Below, piece after piece: positions 1 through 9,628 of a DNA stretch of 64,000 nucleotides (positions within the stretch are counted from its first letter, which is position 1; each line of letters starts with the position of its first letter). Position numbers and translations under genes: made by a program. A model generated the notes under the pieces. That model was not told the origin of the DNA. It saw nothing but the letters and a program-made list of their open reading frames with translations, and searched no databases. This DNA is from Chrysophaeum taylorii (Eukaryota; Sar; Pelagophyceae; Pelagomonadales; Pelagomonadaceae): the NCBI GenBank assembly GCA_029834535.1, contig JAQMWT010000173.1, positions 1-64,000 on the forward strand, given 5' to 3'.

Positions 1-1042
1 CAAGTGCAGGCCAGTAAGTTCACCTACTCCCAATCTCTAACCCTAGTAAGTTCAGGTCTGGTCCCAGTAAGTTCACCTGGTCAGTTAGTTCACCTAGTCC
101 CACCCTATCCCGGCGTAAACCCACTCGTGCTCACGTCCACTCACCCCACTCTCCTTGAGCTCGTCGCTCTCACCTCCGCCAATCTAAGCTGCTTTGATCC
201 GCACGCGCCGCCAGCCTTTGAGTTTGAGTTCTCAAAAACCCCAGTAAGTTCACCTGGTCTAAGTAAGTTCACCTGGTCACCACTTCACCTAGTCCCAATC
301 TCAGACCCAGTAAGTTCACCTGGTCCCAGTAAGTTCACCTACAGTGCGCGTGTAGACGCCGGGAGGGGGCTTATCGGTACGCAGCACGTGTGGGGTAGGG
401 AGTCGTCGACTCAGAAGAGGATATCCTCGGGGTTGCCGATCGACAGAGAGCCACGTAGAGCTGGACGTGGCAGAAGACGGGCTTCGCCAAGAGGACGCCG
501 ACCTCGCGGGGCGTCTGGCCCTGGCTCTTGGTGATCGTTTGGCGTCGGCGGGCCTTACGGGATACAGGTTGGAGGAGCCTCGGTGACAACGACACGATCG
601 ATCATGTATCTGGTACCGTTGCAGTGGCCGTGCGACGGGTCGAGGTTGCGAAGACTTTAAGCTCGCGATCAAAGTCAGCATGCCGTTGGTTGTTGGGGTT
701 CAAAACTCGACTGTAAAGAGCGAGGCGTCGTCTTCCGACCCAGCCTAGTCAGCCGAAAAGAACTCCGACGCCTCGTCTCCGGGAAAAAGGCCGCGGTCAT
801 GCGCGCGTTGTCAGCATCGACAACATCGTTTCGACGGGCGTGAGAATGGCGCGCTGAAAGAGCCGCCGCGGGTCGTGGAAATAGTCTGCGAGGTCGCCGT
901 AGACGGCTTGGAGGATCACTGTCTGGCTCTCGCGCCTACCTGATCCTTACTCGCGCCTATCTGATCCTTACCCTAAATCGAGGGACAGACAAACAGACAA
1001 ACAGACAAACAGACAAACATCTGTCGATTAGTAGTTAGGACT
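1..1042 (-). repeat. R1 repeat copy A (Helitron-type helicase fragment plus minisatellite)
   Basis: The first ~350 bases are a degenerate minisatellite (AGTAAGTTCACCTGGTCCC-like units). The rest, read on the minus strand from about 1042 down to 345, is a decayed C-terminal piece of a PIF1/Helitron helicase: ILTPRRN-like, LRNLDPSHGHCNGTRY-like and TINKSQGQT-like motifs appear, spread over several frames. The copy ends in (ACAGACAA)n and then CTGTCGATTAGTAGTTAGGA. It may extend beyond the window's left edge. Six more copies lie in the window. It is not a functional gene. Confidence 0.7.
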
Positions 1043-1558
1043 GCTACGAGGGTTTCGTTTCTAATATGTAGTTAAAAGAGAAGCCACGATGTTCTCGCGT
1101 CGAAGGAAATGGATACAGCGCTCTGGCCCCGCGCGGCCGAGTTGGTGCCCTCTCGCAGACGAACTCACCCACGAGATGAGGTGCATCGCGCGTGCCTTGG
1201 CAGGTTGAGCTCAGAAGTGTGTTTGTTTGCTGTCGTGCGAGATTGTCTTGATTGGCCGACACGCAGCGCACCATCCTCGTGCACTTTTTTGCCGCTTTCT
1301 TCCTTCGTTCCCAGGGGTCCATCAACCTACGTCCGTCGGTTGGGCACGTGGCCTGATGGAATTTGATTCTCGGGCTCAAGATCGATTACAGCGCGAAGCC
1401 ACTGTCATCAACGAGCTCAGAAACAAAAATCAACGGGAAACATTACCACATCGGAGAGGATCGTCCTAGTGAACAAAGAGCTCGGGCTGGCCGCGCGCGC
1501 CAGAGCCGCCAGGGCACGCACAAGCTCGTCGAGATACTGTCAGCATGCACCAGCAGCA
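1043..1558. other. No gene recognised between R1 copy A and the methyltransferase-like gene
   Basis: Short overlapping ORFs exist on both strands but none has a recognisable motif. The stretch would hold the 5' end or leader of the methyltransferase-like gene, and possibly the left end of the candidate composite element. Confidence 0.4.
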
Positions 1559-3552
1559 ATGTCGACGTTATCCGTACCTCCGCGCCCGCTGCGTCTCCAA
1601 CAGCTTTTGGTGTACTGGAGCACGACGCACCGAGAGAGAGCGTTTCGGCAGGAGACCCCGACCTCCACGACCCGGGGTCGTTGGTGCGCTTGGCGTTTGG
1701 GCCAAAAGCTACTTCCATGCGTCGCGCTCGATGAAGACGACTGGCCATCGCTTCCGCGACGTGGCAAGAAACATGTGTGTGTAGCCTGGCTGGAAACGAA
1801 AGGCGATGTCGGGTTGACGTACGAAGGGAAAGTGAGCTGGGTGCCACCGTCACACGTGCGTCCCAATGATGTCGCCGGGGGAGGATCGCACGAACGATTG
1901 GAACCGTTTCGCCTATTTTGGTTTCGCGAGGTAGGAGTTCGCATGGTGCACGACATCTGGAAAAGCCTCACCCCGCACACGCTGCTGGCAACGTGGAGTC
2001 ATCCTCCTGAACTCGCAACGTCGTTGGACTTTGTGACCTGGGCCGTGTACACGCTCCGTCTTGACATGCCGACGTCAACGGCCTGGGACGCCGCCGTAAG
2101 CAAATTGCGGGTTTCGACGTCGATATTCGCCCTTAAACAAGGGCTTGACGACCTCACGCAGTTTGCCCGTGCTCGCCGCGCCATCCGCGGTGATACCGCC
2201 GTCCGAATCGACTTCCCCGAGCCTTTGTGGCTTTGTGATTTGGAACACCCCGTCCTGTCCTCGTCGGCGTTGGACGAGTCGTGGTGGTGTTCGTCGCAAC
2301 GCAAAAGCCCTTGCGCGAAAGGGACTTTGCACTTCGCATGGTTCTGCTCGCCGAAAATACTCTCGGCGTTGGGCACAAAGACTCCCGGCGAAACATCTGC
2401 CTCTACGAGCAGTCCTTGGGCGTCAAAGCCGTCGTTTCGCAGTTGGCCAACATGGCACCATCGAGCCGCCCGAGGGTACTTTTCAGCAACGCGTTGCTGT
2501 TGCGACCCGAAAAAAAACGTGTCGTTGCACACCTAGCGTGTTCAGACACGCTATCGGGTCGAACTCGTCGACAGGCTGTTCGCATAGCTGCCCCCACGGC
2601 ATCTTCGCGGCCACCGGCACGGATAACGACCGACCAGATGACGACATACGCTGCCGCGCACGTTGCCTCACAGAACGTCCAGGATCTTTTCTCAACGCCG
2701 ACGCGCATCTTGGAGCCACCAACATCGAAGGCGCGGTTGCGATCGTCAACGAGGTCCTGGCAGCCAAACCTTTGCCTCAAGGTGATGACTTGACCAAAGC
2801 GAGGAGCATAATCGCGAGCTGCAACCTCTTGCCCCAAGCATCTGCGAAACAAGGTCGAAGGCAACGGGTGTCATACAAAGCGCCGACCCCGGACCAAGCT
2901 GCTGCTCTTCTTGGAGTGCGGCTCAATGACGATGCCACCTCACCGACTTCTTGGATGAGGCAAGATCGAACTCTCGCAATGCCGAGCGAGATCGAGTACA
3001 AACTGCTCGGAAGATCGTTCTCCCCTGTGATGATCGAGGCTGCCATGTGCGACTGGCTCGACCCGTGTTCACCCGCGGCATTATGTCGAGGACGGGCGCG
3101 GCCCTTGTGGTCGTTATTCTGCGGCATTGGCAACGAACTCCCTCCGCTGGCCGACGCCGGCGTGGCACTCTCGCGCATTTATGCCGTAGACAGCTCGGAG
3201 TATGCGCTCAGAACGTTCGGTGCGCCTGGTTCTTTGCATGACGTAACCTGGCCCATGTGTGCGGTACCTCGCAGCGCGCCAGGCTCAAAAATCTTTTCCC
3301 AGCGTCCCACTTGAACTTTCTGGTGACATCGGCGATCCATCGTGTCGCATCGACTGGAGTGATGACGCTATTGCTGCGCGCGTTGCGCATGAAGGCGTTC
3401 CGGTCATAATTGCAGGCTGGCCCTGCAATGGCAACGCAGGCGCGAACAGGAAGGCGCATGACCACGACCCACTGGAAAATGTGGAGAGCGCCACGCTGCT
3501 CGTGCTCGTCCGCATCGTCCACGCGGTGAAGCGGGTTCTCAACACGCTCTAA
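1559..3552 (+). pseudogene. C5 cytosine DNA-methyltransferase-like gene, broken
   Basis: The C-terminal part has the two best-known C5-methyltransferase signatures. A motif-I-like LFCGIGNELPPLADAG followed by YAVDSSEYALRTF is encoded at about 3110-3215, and a motif-IV-like VIIAGWPCNGNAGANR, with the Pro-Cys catalytic pair, at about 3403-3450. DPLENVES follows. The N-terminal ~250 codons (1559-2280) read well in one frame but match no family I can name; they may be a DNA- or chromatin-binding region. The open frame changes about three times, and none of the changes is well explained by a short GT-AG intron, so I read it as decayed. No target-recognition domain or motifs VIII-X are visible before the ORF ends. 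A methyltransferase-fold protein of another kind is possible. Confidence 0.5.
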
Positions 3553-3871
3553 GAGTTCTCGCCATATTCGAGGATCGATGAGCATACGTCGAAAGAACTA
3601 GTCCCTTGCTTTAAAGCTGATTTGGGTGGAGTTTTTGGTGTTGGCGGCAGGGCGAAACAACACGAGGTGTGCCGCGGGGATTCACGCTGTCAGACAACAC
3701 ACTTTTTTGAACTTACAAACGAGTGGAACCGTCGTGTGATAGCTACCATGCATCCAACGTCGCCTGGGTCAGAGAGAGAGTGGGGGGGGGGGGTGGAAGA
3801 GAGATAACGAGCTTCTCAAACAAAAGGAATTGGCCGCACAGGGGCACCGTCGATAAGCAGACTCTTCAAGA
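3553..3871. other. Gap without a recognised gene
   Basis: It contains a G run near 3782-3791 and a short open stretch with no motif. It may be the 3' remnant of the methyltransferase-like gene converging on the minus-strand gene that follows. Confidence 0.4.
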
Positions 3872-5416
3872 TCACGCATCTTCGTGATCATTCTCATGAT
3901 CCTGAAGAGCCCGGAGAACAGCAGTCGTGGCACCATTGGTATCAAAGACCAACGCAGACTCGCATTCAACGCGAGTGGCGATGTCGTCTTGGAAATGGTC
4001 CACAAGGACATTTTTGTCCCAACGGAAGAGAATATCGAGTGCACGGGGTCGTTCATATTTCGCGATGAAAAATCTTGCAAACTTGACCTTGAAGCCTCCC
4101 AGGCGCCCTTCGGCCTTCGCGAGAAATTTTTTAACCCCATGCGGGGCGTGAACAACTACATAGTCACATCTGAAGCAGCTCAACTCGCCATTCCACTTGA
4201 CGGCATTCTCTTCTGGGTCTGCGCACAAAATGCACGTCAGTTGCCATAAACATCAAAAGCGCTCACTGTGGTGGATCCCAGTCGACTTATCGTCCTCTAT
4301 AACAAGAGGATTGTCGGCATTTGAGCCAACGAGCGCGCGGTCTTCTTCTTTCGCAGCGGCGTCAGCGTAGTCGTTTCCAGGGCCGTGGCTGCGGTCACCC
4401 ACGTCATCAGTCTTCGAGATCAGGGCGTTGTCGACGTCTTCGTCGCTGTCGTCCTCAATCACAACAGGATGGTCCGCGCTAGCGCCGACAACCCCGTCTC
4501 TCGCTGCAAGTATGTCTGCTTTGTGAGCGGCACCGCGGTCATCGCCGTGCCCTACGGAGGCATCCAAGACCTCGAAGTCGTCGAAGTTTTCGCAGCCGTC
4601 GACCTCGTGATACTGCGCCGAGTATTACACGCCACCGATAGACTTTCTTTATTCCCACTTGCCTTTCGCTTAGGAGGCGAATCAGGATTGAAGTGCGCGA
4701 TGTCGGACACTTCGGCCCGAAGCAAGCGCGCGTCGCCCGTGAGCTCAAAGCCTTGCCGCGCAAGGTGCTGTCGTGCGGACACACGACGTTCTATGAACGT
4801 CTTCAAGTCGGCGTCGAAGTTGGGCATGAAGAAGGAGCACCGCCTGGGACGAGCTGCACACCTGTGCCAAGGCATGTTGTGCTTTGCACTCGGAGCACGC
4901 CACTCACTTGGCACAAATGATGCCGTTGTAGATGAAATCGTTATTCACTCGAAACGTGGCCGAGGACTTGTTGCAGAAGCAAAGGCGCCCTTCTTTGACC
5001 CAACGACGGTGCTGCTCTGGAAGCGTCCACCCCAAGTCCGTCGCCTCTGCGAGCTTAAACTTGTACTTGCATTGGGAGCGAGCAATCTTGCCACAGCCCT
5101 TTAGCCACACAATACTTCCGGCGTGGTCAACCTTGGGGTAGAGCTTGAGTTGGCACCTGCACGCGCACCGACCGCGAGCGAAGTGCCCAAGGAGGACCTT
5201 CTCGAGGCCGATCACTTTTTCGGGTCCGGAAATGCCCCACCTCGAGGTCAACACGAAGAGGCCCTCAAGATTCGCGTACGTATCGAAGGTTGAGTCGCGG
5301 GCCGACCCCATAGAGATTGGAAGTCGTCGAGAGAGGACGCGGCGGCGGCAAGGGGAGGACGTCGAACGTCGCGCCAGAGGATGTCGTCGACGACTGCAAC
5401 GAACTTGAAGAATCAA
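3872..5416 (-). pseudogene. Unrecognised Cys-rich protein with SUMO-interaction-like motifs, interrupted
   Basis: Coding-like stretches follow each other on the minus strand. About 5370-4907 encodes a Cys-rich stretch (FARGRCACRCQLKLYP, then KGCGKIARSQCKYKFKL and GRLCFCNKSS) that looks metal-binding. About 4914-4552 encodes an alpha-helical charged segment. About 4567-4253 holds two near-identical acidic motifs, HPVVIEDDSDED and NPLVIEDDKS, of the SUMO-interaction type (hydrophobic core followed by acids). About 4228-3872 encodes ELSCFRCDYVVVHAPHG and a basic/hydrophobic domain. The pieces lie in different frames. Either several short introns or decay would explain this. I do not recognise the family. 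Its position beside the ATPase and recombinase suggests it belongs to the same element. Confidence 0.35.
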
Positions 5417-6075
5417 TTATTCGAAATGATGGTGCGAGATCCGTCGAGGGTTATTGTCTGTGAACAAAGATCTAGGAGTCCTGTGACGACGCTGACGGCC
5501 ATGCATCGCGCTCGCGACGCCGCCGGATGGCCTCAACAAGCCGCAAGTGCGGCCGCGCGTGATGTCATCATGTCTCAGATTAAGAAAATGTTTTTCGGAC
5601 GTGAGCGTCTTGATAGCCCCGCCGCCGCCCGCCGGAGCGAAAACCACGCGAGATGTTGGTCGTTACCATTGAGTGGCGCGGTCGACTCGAGGTCGCGTGC
5701 GTTCACAGATCGAGTGCGTTCGCACGTGGGCGTTGCCATCCGCACACTCCGTGTTCTCCACTTCTTGATCCGCTAGGAGTACTCGCCTCGGCTCCCCGAA
5801 AACGACCTCTACGTCCCACTCCACACAAAGCGTGACCAAACAGGACTCTTGCGACATGCGAATGTGCGACATACGATAGGATGTCGTACGTATTTGTTGT
5901 CGACTTGCGCGCACAGCATGCCCCGTATGCAGATCTCAAGACCCAAGATGGTGACGAGACCAGGGAATGGAAGCGAAATATCGCTCGAGACAGGAAAAAA
6001 AAGTGGTGATGGGAGAGGCGGGGGGTCGTCTTCTTCGGCCGTCGAAAGGGCGTCATCATTGTCGCCCCCCCCCAA
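5417..6075 (-). other. Coding-like but unrecognised stretch, minus strand
   Basis: Minus-strand frames here give plausible protein (for example LEICIRGMLCAQVDNKY near 5940-5890 and CVEWDVEVVFGEPRR near 5827-5783) but in two frames. It could be the 5' part of the Cys-rich gene that follows downstream, or a separate broken ORF. It lies just downstream of the Hsp70-like gene on the same strand. Confidence 0.25.
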
Positions 6076-6147
6076 TTCGTAGAGATTGTGCGGTGGTCGT
6101 GGAGGCCCGTGTCCGAAGCGACAATCGTAGTGACGGGAACATTCGGT

Positions 6148-9037
6148 TTACCATTTGAGGGCCTCGGTAACCGTGTTATCGAGGGTCCTGAGCATGTTCT
6201 CGAAGTCATCGCCTCGATCCGACATCTTGGCTTCGACGTGCTTTGGCGTTTTCGTCGACTTCCGGCGCGAGGTCTTGACAACTTCGAACGAGGCGATGAA
6301 GCCCACGGTCAGTCCGACGACCTTATGCACGGGGATACCATCAACCTTGACTTTCGTAGTCTGCCACGCCGCGAACGGCTGGATGGAGACGGGCGTTCCT
6401 TCAGTCCAGCCTTTTTCTCCAAGAGCTGTGCGATCAAGAGATGGCGTCGCAAATTCGATGCAGAGCGGGCTGGCGACGTCGAACGTGAAGATGCCTCGGA
6501 CGTTGGTCCCGAGGAGGAAGAAGCGAAGAGCATACTTGGGGTCTTCTAGGCCCCAGGATAGGTTGAGCCCCATGTCCACTTTCGTGGACGGGTCGTTCCC
6601 GGGGCGCATGAACTGGTGTCCCTCGAGAATCATCTCGATGAACGACCCGTCCCCCGACACCCAGAAGTTCTTCTGGGCGTCGGCTTCGGGAAAATGTTCA
6701 TGTAGAAGGAGACAGCCGACGCCACACGGCGTGTAATTGTCGCCGCGACACTCCTTGGTGTCGAACGACGGGAAGTGGTGCACGAAATCGCGAACGGCGG
6801 CGCGCGCAGAACCTGAAACATGAGCAGTCAAAAAAGTGCGCGTAAAACCAGAGCGCACCGATAAGCGTCGCATGACTTCCATCCGGCGTGGTCATGGTTT
6901 TGCACCATGGGAAGAAGTTGGTCACGTCGGGGATGCTCGACGAACCGCCAGTGAGTATCATGTTGCAGGGCTCCTCCTTCGGGCCTTGGACTAGAAACGT
7001 GGCATAATCACATGCCCGTTTACCCAGGCGAGGGTCTTTAAAACCGAGATTTAGAAAAAATCTCTTCCGTTCCTTGTACGTGTCGATGGCCCTCTCTGCC
7101 GTTTGACTTATGAGACGCCATAGCACCGTGCGCTCGTGCACAAATAGTTCCGAGAGGTCCGACCACGTGAACTCGACGCGAGCTTGGTGGTGCCGGTCGC
7201 AGTAGACGTCGAACGGCAGCGGTTTCGTATTTACCCCATCCCTGAGGTCCCGGACTTTCTTCGGGAACACGGCACACTTCCAGCACTCTACTTTGTCGGC
7301 ATTCAGCGAAACAAAATCCTCTTGGGTTGGAAGGCCACAAGTCTTTAACTTGTCGAGATGACGCAGCTTGTTGTAGGCCATCTGGAGGATGCGCCAGTTA
7401 TACAGCTGGCCGCCGACACTCGTGGTAGATACCGAGGCCAGGGCTTCGTAGTCGACGATGAAGCCATAAAAATTGGGATCATCGCGCACGTTGATGAGGA
7501 AGGCTGTCACACTAGTCTGTCCCGCCCCGTTTTCGATTATCACGATGACGTGCGAGACAACCGGTGCCTTGTTTTGTCGTACTTGTTTCGAAATTTGCCC
7601 AAACATCTCATGAGCAAGGTGGAGCTCGAGGACGGAACGAGCTCCTGCGTGTCCCTCGGGAACGGGGACGAGGACATGAGGACTCCGAAATGCGAGTTGA
7701 ACCGTCGCCACCCACTCGGGGAGATGGAGGGCATAGGACTCTGGGTACCCAGAAATGACAAGCGCATGTTCCGGATCCTCTGTCATGTTGGAGATGTACT
7801 CGTTCACATTCGTGAGTTCGATCGCGCTGATTAACTCGGGGTGGCAGAACAAAAAGCCGCTGTTGTAGACGAATTTGAAGACGAACACCGTCTTGCACAC
7901 ATCGTAAAAGTCCATGAGGGCAAGCTTGTAGAGGGGGTCTTCGCAGTCGCGTATATTGCTTTCCCTCTGGTGCATGGAAATTGGCTTCCCATAATGGTCT
8001 AGTAACCAATTGAGGTTCAAGAGCGTACGTTCAAGGTTGTTGCGGTCGAATCGATCGTCGAACATGTAAGCCTCGTGGTTGGGTATCAGGGTGACGTCCT
8101 CCGAAGGAAGGCACGTCCTTATGTACTGAAGAACGAGGTCTGCTTCGCACAGCCGTCGCCCGTGCATCAGTTTGGCGCTCGGGACGTGAGAAACCGCCGG
8201 GTTTTTCTCGCAACCAAAGTCAACCCCGGGGGTCGTTCTTGAAAAATTGATGGACGACCGTATCGTCGAATCATAATCCGACTTGAAGTTCACGGAGGTG
8301 AGCTCCGATTTTCCATCCCGAGACCCGTAGATGGCGGCACAAGTGTGGCAAGTGGAGACATCGATGACGAGCATGTTCTTGTTCAAGGTGCCAATTCTCC
8401 CCTCTTTCAGGAGGACTTGAGCCTTTCCCGTCGCCATAAAGGTGGTGGTCACGAGATGTGCGAGAGCAAGTGGAAAGGCCTTTTCATGGTCACGGGCCTT
8501 TTGGCGAGCTACCTCGGCAATAGAGCTTATGGGAAGCGCGCAAATTTGACCTTGGAGAAGATTGCCGTTATAGACGTGGTCCGTGACGAGACGATCGGCG
8601 ATGTCTTCGGGTAACTTGCCCCGCTTCCAATGGTCAGGTTTGTCCTTCGACGATTCGAGGAAAACGGCCACGGAATCGAGGACACGCGATCTGTTGTCCT
8701 CAACGCCATCCTCGCACGAGTCCGAGGGGAATTGGGGAGTAGTCTCTGGCGGCCAACAATCCTCGCCTTCGTTCAAGCTCGGCACAGCATAAGGTTCGTC
8801 TTTGAGGTCCGCGGTCACACGATGCTTTGCACCTATTTTCCGAGACTTCTTGAGCTTCTTCCGCGCCACTGGCTCCTCCCCTGACTCCTCCGCTGGCTCC
8901 TCCGCTGGCTCCTCCGCTGGCGCCAAAACGGCCGAAGGAGGGTCGACACGACCCCCCTCGCCTTCGGGTGTCGATGATGGCTCGTTGCCCCGGCGCACTT
9001 TTGCGCTACCTCTCGTAACCATGTGCATCTTACTCAT
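6148..9037 (-). CDS. Divergent Hsp70/actin-fold ATPase, two exons
   Basis: Joining exon 9037-6859 to exon 6812-6148 across a 46-bp GT-AG intron gives an uninterrupted 947-residue protein. The three nucleotide-binding signatures of the actin/Hsp70 ATPase superfamily occur in order: phosphate-1-like MLVIDVSTCHTCAAIYG (~residue 220), phosphate-2-like VIVIIENGAGQTSVTAF (~495) and adenosine-like NMILTGGSSSIPDV (~690). The spacings are longer than in canonical Hsp70, and the DLGTT and EEVD signatures are missing, so it is closer in style to HSPA12-type or orphan Hsp70-like proteins. The first 150 residues are disordered, with PAEEPAEE repeats and a basic KKLKKSRK stretch (possible nuclear signal). 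I chose the ATG at 9037; the open frame reaches 9058 only through non-ATG codons. It lies 591 bp downstream of the recombinase gene on the same strand. The biochemical role is unknown; chaperone or nucleoprotein remodelling is a guess. Confidence 0.65.
6813..6858 (-). other. 46-bp intron in the Hsp70-like gene
   Basis: On the minus strand the exon ends ...CTTATCG, the intron runs GTGCGCTC...GTTTCAG and the next exon opens GTTCTGCG. Removing it joins HATLIG to SARAAVRDF in frame (phase 1), restoring the residues that normally follow the adenosine motif. Confidence 0.75.
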
Positions 9038-9628
9038 CACGCTTCGTCGCAGTAACAATGAGTATTCAAATTATTTCGAGTCCCATGACAAAGATACATT
9101 GGATCTTGGACAAAAAAAAAAAAAAAAAAAAAATTAATTCTGCGCGATTTAATGGGTGTTTAGATCTAGGACTCAATTTCCAACTCCGCGTCGACATGGC
9201 GGCGCGGAGGTCGACGGTTTCTTTGTCGTCGAGGGTCCGTCGCTCGACGGTCCATCGCGCCGCGGTTTCCGCGGTCCGCCTACGACTGCTGAGGGTTCCG
9301 CTCCGCGCGCCCGCCCTGCGGTTGCAATTGTGATTTCGAGTCTTATGTATGCACAGGTGAAAACTCGTTGGGGATCTAGGAGGACCGCAATTTGGAACAA
9401 TGGCGCGTGACCCGTGTGGCTCGTGGCTACCTCGAGGCAAGGGCGATGGCTGCTGGGAGAAGAGAGGGCTCCCAAAGTCGCAACAGTGGCCGAGAGGATG
9501 GGAAGCAGCACCACGTTCGCCGGGCGCGCTACGCCAGAGGCAAGCTTTGAGCGAATGGGTTGTGTCGTCTGCCCGAAGACAAAATGCGGCGGTGAATCGT
9601 ACAGCAGAGGAGTGGGTGTCTGGAGGGT
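9038..9628. other. Spacer between recombinase and Hsp70-like genes
   Basis: It holds a run of about 21 A (9112-9132) and a GTCGACGG-rich stretch. No gene is recognised. It must contain the recombinase 3' end signals and the Hsp70-like promoter. Confidence 0.5.

Noticed and set aside
2227-2278. A 52-bp GT-AG intron in the methyltransferase-like gene
   Set aside because: Removing it leads into a frame without plausible protein, so it does not explain the frame change.
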